Shown here one piece after another: positions 1-11,777 of a stretch of DNA of 64,000 nt. Position 1 is the stretch's first letter. Every line of letters starts with the position of its first letter. The translations under genes were made by a program, and so were the position numbers. Origin of the DNA: Mimachlamys varia (lineage: Eukaryota; Mollusca; Bivalvia; Pectinida; Pectinidae); contig OX392534.1 of NCBI GenBank assembly GCA_947623455.1, positions 5,342,001 to 5,406,000 of the forward strand, written 5' to 3'. The notes beneath the pieces are model-generated. The model did no database searches. It had not been told where the DNA came from and worked only from the letters and a program-made list of their open reading frames with translations.

Positions 1-3000
1 ACCTCCATACATAGTGTTAATGTACATCGGAATGTTACATGTACAACCTCCATAGTGTTAATGTACATCGGAATGCTACATGTACAACCTCCATAGTGTT
101 AATGTACATCGGTATGCTACATGTACAACCTCCATAGTGTTAATGTACATCGGTAGGCTACATGTACAACCTCCATAGTGTTAATGTACATCGGTAGGCT
201 ACATGTACAACCTTCATAGTGTTAATGTACATCGGTATGCTACATGTACAACCTCTATAGTGTTAATGTACATCGGTATGCTACATGTACAACCTCCACA
301 GTGTTAATGTACATCGGTATGCTACATGTACAACCTCCACAGTGTTAATGTACATCGGTATGCTACATGTACAACCTCCACAGTGTTAATGTACATCGGA
401 ATGCTACATGTACAACCTCCATAGTGTTAATGTACATCGGAATGCTACATGTACAACCTCCACAGTGTTAATGTACATCGGAATGCTACATGTACAACCT
501 CCACAGTGTTAATGTACATCGGTAGGCTACATGTACAACCTCCACAGTGTTAATGTACATCGGAATGCTACATGTACAACCTCCATAGTGTTAATGTACA
601 TCGGAATGCTACATGTACAACCTCCACAGTGTTAATGTACATCGGTATGCTACATGTACAACCTCCACAGTGTTAATGTACATCGGTATGCTACATGTAC
701 AACCTCCACAGTGTTAATGTACATCGGTATGCTACATGTTCAACCTCCACAGTGTTAATGTACATCGGTATGCTACATGTTCAACCTCCACAGTGTTAAT
801 GTACATCGGTATGCTACATGTTCAACCTCCATAGTGTTAATGTACATCGGTATGCTACATGTACAACCTCCATAGTGTTAATGTACATCGGTAGGCTACA
901 TGTACAACCTCCACAGTGTTAATGTACATCGGTATGCTACATGTACAACCTCCACAGTGTTAATGTACATCGGTATGCTACATGTACAACCTCCATAGTG
1001 TTAATGTACATCGGTAGGCTACATGTACAACCTCCATAGTGTTAATGTACATCGGTAGGCTACATGTACAACCTCCATAGTGCTAATGTACATCGGTATG
1101 CTACATGTACAACCTCCATAGTGTTAATGTACATCGGTATGCTACATGTACAACCTCCATAGTGTTAATGTACATCGGTAGGCTACATGTACAACCTCCA
1201 TAGTGTTAATGTACATCGGTAGGCTACATGTACAACCTCCATAGTGTTAATGTACATCGGTAGGCTACATGTACAACCTCCATAGTGTTAATGTACATCG
1301 GTAGGCTACATGTACAACCTCCATAGTGTTAATGTACATCGGTATGCTACATGTACAACCTCCATAGTGTTAATGTACATCGGTATGCTACATGTTCAAC
1401 CTCCATAGTGTTAATGTACATCGGAATGCTACATGTTCAACCTCCATAGTGTTAATGTACATCGGAATGTTACATGTACAACCTCCATAGTGTTAATGTA
1501 CATCGGAATGCTACATGTACAACCTCCATAGTGTTAATGTACATCGGAATGCTACATGTACAACCTCCATAGTGTTAATGTACATCGGAATGCTACATGT
1601 ACAACCTCCATAGTGTTAATGTACATCGGTATGCTACATGTACAACCTCCATAGTGTTAATGTACATCGGTATGCTACATGTACAACCTCCATAGTGTTA
1701 ATGTACATCGGTATGCTACATGTACAACCTCCATAGTGTTAATGTACATCGGTATGCTACATGTACAACCTCCACAGTGTTAATGTACATCGGTATGCTA
1801 CATGTACAACCTCCACAGTGTTAATGTACATCGGAATGCTACATGTACAACCTCCACAGTGTTAATGTACATCGGAATGCTACATGTACAACCTCCACAG
1901 TGTTAATGTACATCGGTATGCTACATGTACAACCTCCACAGTGTTAATGTACATCGGTATGCTACATGTTCAACCTCCACAGTGTTAATGTACATCGGTA
2001 TGCTACATGTTCAACCTCCACAGTGTTAATGTACATCGGTATGCTACATGTTCAACCTCCATAGTGTTAATGTACATCGGTATGCTACATGTACAACCTC
2101 CATAGTGTTAATGTACATCGGTAGGCTACATGTACAACCTCCACAGTGTTAATGTACATCGGTATGCTACATGTACAACCTCCACAGTGTTAATGTACAT
2201 CGGTATGCTACATGTACAACCTCCATAGTGTTAATGTACATCGGTAGGCTACATGTACAACCTCCATAGTGTTAATGTACATCGGTAGGCTACATGTACA
2301 ACCTCCATAGTGTTAATGTACATCGGTAGGCTACATGTACAACCTCCATAGTGCTAATGTACATCGGTATGCTACATGTACAACCTCCATAGTGTTAATG
2401 TACATCGGTATGCTACATGTACAACCTCCATAGTGTTAATGTACATCGGTAGGCTACATGTACAACCTCCATAGTGTTAATGTACATCGGTAGGCTACAT
2501 GTACAACCTCCATAGTGTTAATGTACATCGGTAGGCTACATGTACAACCTCCATAGTGTTAATGTACATCGGTAGGCTACATGTACAACCTCCATAGTGT
2601 TAATGTACATCGGTATGCTACATGTACAACCTCCATAGTGTTAATGTACATCGGTATGCTACATGTTCAACCTCCATAGTGTTAATGTACATCGGAATGC
2701 TACATGTTCAACCTCCATAGTGTTAATGTACATCGGAATGTTACATGTACAACCTCCATAGTGTTAATGTACATCGGAATGCTACATGTACAACCTCCAT
2801 AGTGTTAATGTACATCGGAATGCTACATGTACAACCTCCATAGTGTTAATGTACATCGGTATGCTACATGTACAACCTCCATAGTGTTAATGTACATCGG
2901 TATGCTACATGTACAACCTCCATAGTGTTAATGTACATCGGTATGCTACATGTACAACCTCCATAGTGTTAATGTACATCGGTATGCTACATGTACAACC

Positions 3001-5489
3001 TCCACAGTGTTAATGTACATCGGTATGCTACATGTACAACCTCCACAGTGTTAATGTACATCGGAATGCTACATGTACAACCTCCACAGTGTTAATGTAC
3101 ATCGGAATGCTACATGAACAACCTCCACAGTGTTAATGTACATCGGAATGCTACATGTACAACCTCCACAGTGTTAATGTACATCGGAATGCTACATGTA
3201 CAACCTCTACAGTGTTAATGTACATCGGTAGGCTACATGTACAACCTCCACAGTGTTAATGTACATCGGAATGCTACATGTACAACCTCCACAGTGTTAA
3301 TGTACATCGGAATGCTACATGTACAACCTCCACAGTGTTAATGTACATCGGAATGCTACATGTACAACCTCCACAGTGTTAATGTACATCGGTATGCTAC
3401 ATGTACAACCTCCACAGTGTTAATGTACATCGGTATGCTACATGTACAACCTCCACAGTGTTAATGTACATCGGTATGCTACATGTACAACCTCCACAGT
3501 GTTAATGTACATCGGTATGCTACATGTTCAACCTCCACATTGTTAATGTACATCGGTATGCTACATGTTCAACCTCCACAGTGTTAATGTACATCGGTAT
3601 GCTACATGTTCAACCTCCATAGTGTTAATGTACATCGGTATGCTACATGTTCAACCTCCATAGTGTTAATGTACATCGGTATGCTACATGTTCAACCTCC
3701 ATAGTGTTAATGTACATCGGTATGCTACATGTACAACCTCCATAGTGTTAATGTACATCGGTATGCTACATGTTCAACCTCCATAGTGTTAATGTACATC
3801 GGAATGCTACATGTTCAACCTCCATAGTGTTAATGTACATCGGAATGCTACATGTACAACCTCCATAGTGTTAATGTACATCGGAATGCTACATGTACAA
3901 CCTCCATAGTGTTAATGTACATCGGAATGCTACATGTACAACCTCCATAGTGTTAATGTACATCGGAATGCTACATGTACAACCTCCATAGTGTTAATGT
4001 ACATCGGAATGCTACATGTACAACCTCCATAGTGTTAATGTACATCGGTATGCTACATGTACAACCTCCATAGTGTTAATGTACATCGGTATGCTACATG
4101 TACAACCTCCATAGTGTTAATGTACATCGGTATGCTACATGTACAACCTCCACAGTGTTAATGTACATCGGTATGCTACATGTACAACCTCCACAGTGTT
4201 AATGTACATCGGAATGCTACATGTACAACCTCCACAGTGTTAATGTACATCGGAATGCTACATGTACAACCTCCATAGTGTTAATGTACATCGGTATGCT
4301 ACATGTACAACCTCCATAGTGTTAATGTACATCGGTATGCTACATGTTCAACCTCCATAGTGTTAATGTACATCGGAATGCTACATGTTCAACCTCCATA
4401 GTGTTAATGTACATCGGAATGTTACATGTTCAACCTCCATAGTGTTAATGTACATCGGTATGCTACATGTACAACCTCCATAGTGTTAATGTACATCGGT
4501 AGGCTACATGTACAACCTCCACAGTGTTAATGTACATCGGTAGGCTACATGTACAACCTCCACAGTGTTAATGTACATCGGTAGGCTACATGTACAACCT
4601 CCACAGTGTTAATGTACATCGGTATGCTACATGTACAACCTCCATAGTGTTAATGTACATCGGTATGCTACATGTACAACCTCCATAGTGTTAATGTACG
4701 TCGGAATGCTACATGTACAACCTCCATAGTGTTAATGTACGTCGGAATGCTACATGTACAACCTCCATAGTGTTAATGTACATCGGAATGCTACATGTAC
4801 AACCTCCATAGTGTTAATGTACATCGGTATGCTACATGTACAACCTCCACAGTGTTAATGTACATCGGAATGCTACATGTACAACCTCCACAGTGTTAAT
4901 GTACATCGGTATGCTACATGTACAACCTCCACAGTGTTAATGTACATCGGTATGCTACATGTTCAACCTCCATAGTGTTAATGTACATCGGTATGCTACA
5001 TGTTCAACCTCCATAGTGTTAATGTACATCGGAATGCTACATGTACAACCTCCATAGTGTTAATGTACATCGGAATGCTACATGTACAACCTCCATAGTG
5101 TTAATGTACATCGGAATGCTACATGTACAACCTTCATAGTGTTAATGTACATCGGAATGTTACATGTACAACCTCCATAGTGTTAATGTACATCGGAATG
5201 CTACATGTACAACCTTCATAGTATTAATGTACATCGGAATGTTACATGTACAACCTCCATAGTGTTAATGTACATCGGTAGGCTACATGTACAACCTCCA
5301 TAGTGTTAATGTACATCGGAATGCTACATGTACAACCTCCATAGTGTTAATGTACATCGGAATGCTACATGTACAACCTTCATAGTATTAATGTACATCG
5401 GAATGTTACATGTACAACCTTCATAGTGTTAATGCACATCGGAATGCTACATGTACAACCTCCATAGTGTTAATGTACATCGGTATGCT
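1..5489. repeat. 41-bp tandem satellite array (about 134 copies)
   Basis: Period 41 bp, measured from successive copies of the CCTCCATAGTG block. The array is already running at base 1, so it probably extends upstream. Units differ at a few diagnostic sites: CATAG/CACAG, GTAC/GTTC, and GGAATG/GGTATG/GGTAGG. These variants repeat as blocks. The GTTCAACCTCCAC cluster near 735 recurs near 1,965 (offset 1,230 = 30 units), and the rare GTGCTAATG variant at 1,080 recurs at 2,351 (offset 1,271 = 31 units), so there is higher-order structure of about 1.25 kb. Each unit carries ATGTACA and TGTACAT arms about 16 bp apart that could pair. No reading frame persists because 41 is not a multiple of 3. Confidence 0.97.
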
Positions 5490-5757
5490 AGCATCACTGA
5501 AGAGTCCTAGGAGGACGAAACATCTGTATGATGCAGTTTAATTCAATTTTTCGGCATACTGTATCTATTACTGGATTTAAGAGGTGCAGCATATATGTGT
5601 GTTACGTCATCTTGTGTACAGCCATTGAGTACAATGTACAGCACAAGTGTCGACAAAAAATAAAAATATCAATTTTCATGCTAGGACGTTATTTACTATG
5701 GCACAATATTGTATAAAACGTATACGACATCTTTGTATGATATGTACTTGTATTTAG

Positions 5758-7153
5758 GATGAGGAATGCCCAGCTGAAGATCGAAAGATACAGTATACAG
5801 ATATCACGTTATAAAATGTTAAAACACATTAACGATACAGGCAACGCTCCAAACCCTAAAAGGTATGTATCATTAGCAGTTCCTCATTCATATCGTCGAT
5901 ATATCTGAACGTGAAATTGACAGATTTGACAACGTTGTGGTTTCCTTTCATGATATGGTCCTCGGAAAATTCAACTTGGTATGAAAACAAAAACGTCAGC
6001 TAAGAGAGGGAACCTGAATTCATGTCTTTAGGTTGAATATATATATTCCATATGTAATTCTTTAAAACAAACAACAAAAGATACACTTCTTCAATCTCCC
6101 CTGAGTAAGGCAAAGGGGACAACTCATGATAATATGAATATGATGGAGTAATAGCAATGGAGTCCGTGATTATAACTGCAACTGGTATTCTAAAGTTGTT
6201 ACCAAGACAAAAGTCTCTATGTTTCAAGGTCATCCAACCCGAAGGGTTTAGAATGACCTCTAGCCACCGTGTGTCGTCCGTCGTTCTTCGTCGTCCGCAA
6301 TGCGCCTTCCGTAAAGTTGTCCTTCAAACGACTTCTTCTCCCGAATCGAAATGCCAATGTACTGATATTGTGCATGTAGCAAGCTGGCATAAAAGTCACC
6401 AAGTTGGTTAAAATGAATGACATTGGACTATTTTCTATATAGGATGAAGTGCTTCTATGTTTGCTCCAATGACTGACCCTGACTTAATTTCGATGCCACG
6501 GGGGCTAAATGTCTGATATTTCTTCTCAATAACCGAATGGTCTAATTGGACTGCAGGATGCTTCGATAAAGGGCTGTCAAGTTTGTTCAACATTGACCTA
6601 TTCTCAAGATCGGAGTAGTCAAATGTCTCAATATTTTTAAGATTTTGTTTTCAATAAACAAAAGGCAAATGGTTGTGATATTTGACACGAATAATACTTG
6701 GGTTAAGGGCTTCCAACTGTGTTCAAACGAATAACCTTGACACACTTTCAAGAACATACGGGTCAAATGTGTTAAATATATTTTTCCTGTAGTATGCTGG
6801 GATAAAGGACTACAAAGGATATTTGCATGGTAGGACGCTGGGATGGAAGGTTACGAAAGTTGTTCAATGAAAGACCTTGACCTGTTCAAGAACACAGGGG
6901 TCAAATATATTAATATGTTAAGAAATAACCAACAAAAACATAATTATATAGTCAGATGATCGTAAAGGCTCATGGGTTTGTTGTTGGTATTGTTTTCTAT
7001 TTTAATTTCAGGGTAAAGTTGCTACAGACAGCGGCCATTCGTATGAAAACAGACGGCGTGAACAGTTTAAAATATAAATTACTTAACACATTCAGAGGAA
7101 AACTATTCACGAATGTCACAGTCGCAGTGACCAAGGATGATTACCCTGTATAA
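5758..7153 (+). CDS. Beta-1,4-galactosyltransferase-like (GT7 family), last two coding exons
   Basis: Two exons with good splice sites. Exon 5,758-5,862 (105 nt) is preceded by TTTAG and followed by GTATGT. The terminal exon 7,012-7,153 is preceded by TTTCAG and ends at TAA 7,151-7,153. Both junctions have the same phase (AG|G), so the frame is continuous. The translation carries the C-terminal GT7 signature: YKMLKH, then NAPNPKR, then DGVNSLKYKLLN and LFTNVTVAV. These align with the MIRH / NEPNPQR / DGLNSLTY / LYTQITVDI blocks of vertebrate B4GALT enzymes, which transfer galactose from UDP-Gal to GlcNAc or glucose acceptors in the Golgi. The catalytic exons and membrane anchor lie upstream of the window. 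No stops or shifts are seen. Family assignment is confident; the paralog and acceptor are unknown. An AATAAA lies at 8,375, about 1.2 kb past the stop. Confidence 0.85.
6238..6920. repeat. Diverged tandem repeat inside the galactosyltransferase intron
   Basis: The block begins with a CGTCGTCCG-like stretch (6,265-6,300). It is followed by about four diverged units of roughly 150 bp, each containing a 'TTGACCT...TTCAAGAACA...GGGTCAAAT' theme (near 6,590, 6,735 and 6,880). It resembles the common dispersed bivalve repeat that carries TCGTCCGTCGT. Short ORFs here on both strands are not conserved between units and are not called as genes. Confidence 0.6.
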
Positions 7154-9045
7154 ATATGGTGTATTTTAACAGAAAGTGTGGGTGTCCTATCTATCCTGGA
7201 TACTCAAGGAGTCAAGCATTACGCTCTCTGCAGCCATGATGGAAGATGTCATAGTGAAATATTTCTTTAACTTACTAACGACATCGTAAGAACAATACGT
7301 AGTATGGATACCCCACTTACACGGGCAATACATTTTGATTAGCGAACATGTATGTATGATGTAACAGTATACGTACCTATATTATCGGTATCTTACATAA
7401 TATTTTTACTATTATTATTAATATTAGTCAGTAAAAGATATTCTCAATAATACTTTATACACACCAGTATTCTAATATTCATTGTAATTAATGAAATATG
7501 TTAGCGCCTAGGTTGATTGGAGCGAATAGAATATTTCATTCTGTGTGCAGCGGAAATATTTTTTCACTTACTTAAGTATTCTATTTATTTATGTCTGATT
7601 ATGAGGTTTCATAAAAAAAACCATGCCAACTGGTTAGGGGTTGCATGGTTTACGTTTTTGGAATTAAAAGAAAGAAAGATTGCTTGTTTACTGAAACACT
7701 TAACTGAACCATACTACTAGTTGATAGAAAAAAATGTATTATTATCAGTCATTCTGCTATGAACGTTATTTTGTTACATCAATACTCAACATGGAGCCTC
7801 GTTCAGTCCCTTTTTGATATGATTACATATTATTTGTATCATAACAATTGAAATGTTTTTAACTTAAACTATTCAAGATATCAATACTTAAGCGTAGTTT
7901 CCTTTTTTGTCACTTCCGGCACACCTGGTCTATTTCTTTTGTACTTTTATTACAATGGTCTCCATGCAGATCTTTCTCCCCTTTAGTTTCTTAAATTACA
8001 TACCAGTTATTATCTACAAATTTAATGTACGTAATGAGTAACGGGTCTTGTGTTAAGCAAAGTGTTTTGAGCCATTTATACTTAATGCATGATTTGTCAC
8101 TTGGATCACAAATCTTTTGCTAAAGTTGTCCCGCGTAATGGGGAAAAAGAATGGATGCTGGTCAAGTCAGTCCACTCTGTGGAGTAAGTTCAGCGAAACA
8201 ATTACATAAAGGACGGTTCATCCATTTAGATTTTGATTACCAGTTTCTTATTCCAACATCGGACAGGGTTTACAGGAACGTACTGTAGTAATCTGCATTT
8301 TTGTAATACTAGTTTAAAATATTTTGAGCCATTGCGCAAGTATGTAAAATTTATAAGCAGTAAAGCTTGAAATTAATAAAGAATTGCATACTAATCGATT
8401 AATTAAATTATGCATTAACCATTTTTTTTAGTTCACGGCACACTTTTAAACTCATATTAAAACAGTATATAAGAACAACATTAGTTGGGAATATTGAATG
8501 TGTTGTTCTTTTTTTTATAATGTGTGGATGTAGTTTATCTTTTAAAGATGAAAAACAAATCTTACATTTGACATTTTTATAAAATCAAAAGGCTGCTGCC
8601 ATCTGAAAATTAACTTAACATCAAGGAAATCTTTAGAAATTGGTCTTGAGAATTTCATAAGCTACCCTTGACTATACAGACGTTATAATAATTTGTCATG
8701 TTTTACCATCATTTTACACAATATATTTTACATAACCATGTTTATGTATATTGTTTTTATATTGTTTGCATATTTGCTGTACCAGAGTATAAAAATGACA
8801 ATATGCGTTAATATATCAAAGCAAATATGATATGTGATTTGTACATATAATTCTAACAAGCATAGAGTAATCGTTTCAGCTTGGTTAACAATAATATGAT
8901 ATCGACATATGACGATTAAGATTATTGCTGATTTACTACATGATTGCCTTGTTATTACGTTTTACACATGTGTAAAATGACCCGTCACCCCTGTGATTGG
9001 CTGTAAGTTTGAATTGTACGTATTTTGACGTCAAGCACATGACAA
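7154..9045. other. AT-rich noncoding stretch
   Basis: Contains the 3' flank of the galactosyltransferase gene. I see no exon-like ORF with splice sites, no repeat unit and no RNA gene. An AATAAA at 8,375-8,380 is a possible distal poly(A) signal. Confidence 0.5.
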
Positions 9046-9438
9046 TTAAAGGCCCAATATACGTAACTTCAGGGAAATTTTCGTGATTCTGAAAAATTCT
9101 GAAAAAAAATCCAGTTGATAACCATGCAAAAATAAGCCTAAAACGAAGTAAACCTGAGCGGTAACTAACAAGAAACTCTGGACAAAAAAATCCAAAGATT
9201 TGAAAATAATTCAGGTGGGGCCCACTTCAACAACAAACCGAAGGTAGAGGACGGTTCGATATGGACGCGTGTTTACAAAAAGCGTGTTTCAACTGTTGCT
9301 TTACCGTTAACCGCGAAAGAATTCATCTAGAATATTGCTGATATCAGTTAATCTTAACTAAATCTATATATATAATAAGTTATTAGGCTTGATTTTCGCT
9401 TCAAGTTCTGCCGAAAGTTACGTATATTGGGCCTTTAA
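9046..9438. mobile_element. TTAA-flanked MITE with 20-bp perfect terminal inverted repeats
   Basis: The left end at 9,050-9,069 (AGGCCCAATATACGTAACTT) is the exact reverse complement of the right end at 9,415-9,434. Both are bounded by TTAA (9,046-9,049 and 9,435-9,438). The interior is 345 bp with no ORF. A TTAA duplication is typical of piggyBac-type transposases, so this is probably a non-autonomous piggyBac-like element. The superfamily is inferred from the target site alone, since the tips lack an obvious piggyBac CCC start. Confidence 0.88.
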
Positions 9439-9440
9439 AT

Positions 9441-9605
9441 GATCGTCGATGAAGCGGAGAACGCTTGCTCCTTTAGAACAACTGCTCTCATGCTCTTGTA
9501 CTTTTACGAGGGTCTCCATGTGAATATTTCCTTTGTTCCTATGCTGCCTCCAGTTTAATCGAGTTTGGATTATGGCTTTGTTAACGTGTTCCCTGATTCG
9601 TTCTC
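9441..9605 (+). mobile_element. 3' tail fragment of the reverse-transcriptase element, sense copy
   Basis: Matches the tail that follows the reverse transcriptase at 29,905-30,060 in the same order: CGTCGATGAAGC, CTCTTGTACTTTTACGAG, GTCTCCATGT, TCCTTTGTTCCTAT, TTTGGATTATGG. It is a noncoding fragment lying directly against the right end of the MITE. Confidence 0.75.
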
Positions 9606-9639
9606 TGATTTTTGTTACATTTCAAAAGTATATAAATAA

Positions 9640-9915
9640 ATCAGAAAATACCAAAGGGTCAAGAAAACCATAATCAGAACTTAAAATCGATTAAACAAGG
9701 AGCAAAATATGAACAAAGCAATTATTTACAAGGAATAAAACAAGGTGTTACGGAACAGTAAGTGTCTTTTGCTTCCTCGAAGTTACCCGCAATGTAAATC
9801 TACATTGTAGGTAAAAATACAGTAAATGTTATGACCTACATGTCGGACATATTTTTGACTCTCACCATGAAGGCATACTCATTAGCATATTCAAAAACGT
9901 CCACCTTTATAGTCT
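9640..9915 (-). mobile_element. 3' tail fragment of the reverse-transcriptase element, antisense copy
   Basis: Read on the minus strand it has the same blocks as 29,780-30,060, including ACCATAATCAGAACTTAAAATCG (plus-strand view) and the 'aacgtccacc' end at 9,897. It lies tail-to-tail with the sense copy at 9,441-9,605, about 35 bp apart. No coding part remains. Confidence 0.65.
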
Positions 9916-10334
9916 ACAAGAATACATAGAAATCCAAAATGTGGTTAAATATGTTAAAAAAATATAAGCTTATGTGTGATATGATGCAACATATGTATAT
10001 AATTTACTATATAATTAATATGACTAAAATATCTATAATGGAGAATGATGAAGTATATTAATGATGTTTAACATGGATTATATGATGTAGATGCCCAACA
10101 TATGTTTATGCAAAAAAGTGTGTGTAAAGATATGTTATGATTGTCAAGGATGGATCCCAGGACTTTCTAAACCATGGTCTTCCTTCACGACACGTGATGA
10201 GGGATTAAAAATATAAGAGAAAAAAATCTTGATTTTTTATGCATGCGTTAGGTAGAGCAGGTATCTGGTGGATCGTTAATAACACGAAGCTTTCTTAACG
10301 ATAAACTGCAGAAAAGACCTGTCATGTACATGTA

Positions 10335-10445
10335 CACAGGCTAGTGTTAAAGTAAGGCAAAATGCTAGCATGCCAATAGTCAAGTCATACATGCATGACA
10401 CAGGCTGGTGTTAAAGTAAGGCAACGTGGCAATAGTAAAGTCGTG
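10335..10445 (+). repeat. Imperfect direct repeat just upstream of the virus-like cluster
   Basis: ACACAGGCTRGTGTTAAAGTAAGGCAA occurs at about 10,335 and again at about 10,399, followed by related CAATAGT(C/A)AAGTC text in both. The unit is about 64 bp in the first copy and shorter in the second. It is the last repeat before the accessory ORFs and could be a remnant of a terminal region, but no matching inverted copy was found. Confidence 0.6.
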
Positions 10446-10507
10446 CACTGATCCAGTATGTGATCCTATAAAAGGGAAATCTTTCAATCATATTTATTCA
10501 TTTTTCA

Positions 10508-10747
10508 ATGGCGCAAGCTCACATCGATCAGATCAAGAAAGAAGACATAATTATAACGGACAATTCATCCAAAAAAGTTGTTTTCCGCATCAGTCATACA
10601 CAGGATATCATCAGAAAACTTAAAGGTGAGCTTAGGATCTGTGTGATTGATGAAAGAAAGAAAACGAGACTATCGGGAGAATTTCTTAAGCAACTTTTGA
10701 CATTATCAGAAAGTTTGTGGTGTATCTGTGCATTTGTGGAAAAATAA
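10508..10747 (+). CDS. Unrecognised 79-aa ORF of the virus-like cluster
   Basis: Starts at ATG 10,508 and ends at TAA 10,745-10,747, one base before the ATG of the BIR-like ORF. The product is rich in lysine and isoleucine in its first half, with no signal peptide, membrane span or motif that I recognise. It is included because its strand and tight spacing fit the compact downstream cluster. Many neighbouring ORFs are broken, so it may be a fragment. Confidence 0.35.
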   Translation: MAQAHIDQIKKEDIIITDNSSKKVVFRISHTQDIIRKLKGELRICVIDERKKTRLSGEFLKQLLTLSESLWCICAFVEK

Positions 10748-10748
10748 A

Positions 10749-11040
10749 ATGGACAACGTCAAAGACAGCTGTACCGTTAGTCATTCTTTACCCTTAATAA
10801 GTCCAAGACATCTATCCATGATCAAATGTTGTAACCGTGTGGACACATTCGTTAATTGGTCAAAACATCATCATCATTCGCCATATCAACTTCCAAATAA
10901 GGGATTTTTTTATACAGGAATAGAAGATCGTGTTTCGTGTGTCATGTGTGGAATCACTTTGAAGAATTGACGATATCAAAACGGAACATGTAAGGTGGTC
11001 AAAAGACTGCCTATTTCAACAGATGATGTTTGTCATTTAA
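10749..11040 (+). pseudogene. BIR-domain (IAP-like) gene, broken
   Basis: The ORF from ATG 10,749 has the first half of a baculovirus IAP repeat: an R-x-x-TFVNW start at residues 30-37, then GFFYTGIEDRVSCVMCG at about residues 52-68, with both zinc-ligand cysteines (C64, C67). Translation stops at TGA 10,968-10,970, where the family usually has Trp. The second half of the domain (His codon 10,987-10,989 and Cys codon 11,008-11,010 in an EHVRWSKDC context) sits in another frame and ends at TAA 11,038. So the C, C, H, C ligands all survive but are split by one stop and one frameshift. BIR proteins bind caspases or signalling partners to block cell death; here that role is inferred only from the fold. 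No RING follows. Confidence 0.7.
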
Positions 11041-11079
11041 GTATACACCGTATTTATTAAAGACCCCATCACTAACATT

Positions 11080-11504
11080 ATGGAATTGAGTACAGATTTG
11101 TCGGATAAAAGAATACAGAACTATATGTTGGAACAATCTGAAGCTAAGGCCTATCGGAGAATATTAAAAAAAAATCTGCTCTGTATCGCTTATGCATACG
11201 TAGTGAAATCCAACTATTCGTATGTTTGGGGTGTGAGAATCGTCGAGAAAGTCAATATGAACACGAATGTGTGTTGTATTCCGATGCTGTTGTTATAGAC
11301 TTACACTTGGACGAAGCATTAACTCATACTTATCATTTGACAGTAGAGTTCGCTATACAATCCTGTATACCTGCAGCTGCATTACATCGACTAATGGACG
11401 TTGAACGTTTGAGAGATGAAAACTATGTAAAACAACGTTATAGTGAAAAAGTAAAGAAATACGTAAAGAAAATCGGTAAAGTTCAGACATATCTGTTCAT
11501 TTGA
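11080..11504 (+). pseudogene. CxxC...HxC zinc-motif protein, frame break at an A9 run
   Basis: Two ORFs (11,080-11,298 and an overlapping one ending at 11,504) look like one gene. The frame changes at a run of nine A (11,166-11,174). Downstream of it, VCLGCENRRESQYEHEC gives CxxC (codons at 11,223 and 11,232) and HxC ligands, followed by an acidic and then a Lys-rich C-terminus. A short Cys2-His-Cys motif with an 'SQ..H.C' core is common in repeat-associated invertebrate ORFs; I do not know its function. The shift could be mutation, assembly error at the homopolymer, or slippage. Confidence 0.4.
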
Positions 11505-11538
11505 CTGTGAACAGTCGTAGAGAGTAGACGTATACTAC

Positions 11539-11730
11539 ATGATGGGTGACCAGTACGTTGAAATTAACGTTGATGGTAATGAGCTTCGTGTTATAGTTTA
11601 CGAGGATTACAATAGACATCGTATGTACATTTGTCCCATCTGTCTGTGCCATTATGAAAACTATTCCGACAGAGGTAAGAAACGACTAGTGAAACACGTA
11701 TTGGAAGACCATCCGAAAGATACTTGGTAA
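11539..11730 (+). CDS. Small C2H2 zinc-finger-like protein (63 aa)
   Basis: An intact ORF from ATG 11,539 to TAA. An acidic N-terminal half is followed by CPIC (C32, C35), a 17-residue spacer, and H53 and H58 in KHVLEDHP, the spacing of a single C2H2 finger. One isolated finger in a 63-aa protein suggests nucleic-acid or protein binding; the target is unknown. It lies between the two BIR-like ORFs on the same strand, so it is read as an accessory gene of the virus-like element. Confidence 0.45.
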   Translation: MMGDQYVEINVDGNELRVIVYEDYNRHRMYICPICLCHYENYSDRGKKRLVKHVLEDHPKDTW

Positions 11731-11777
11731 TACTGGTTTAGAACAAACAATGAAGAATATATTCATTATACTTATAG

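Noticed and set aside
1..5489. CRISPR-like array
   Set aside because: Units abut with no unique spacers, and the DNA is eukaryotic; it is a simple satellite.
6000..6423. Overlapping ORFs on both strands in the galactosyltransferase intron
   Set aside because: They fall in a dispersed repeat and have no splice-compatible ends or recognisable motifs.
10426..10623. ORF overlapping the 79-aa ORF at 10,508 in another frame
   Set aside because: It uses a weak start inside the direct repeat, and the overlapping frame fits the cluster spacing better.
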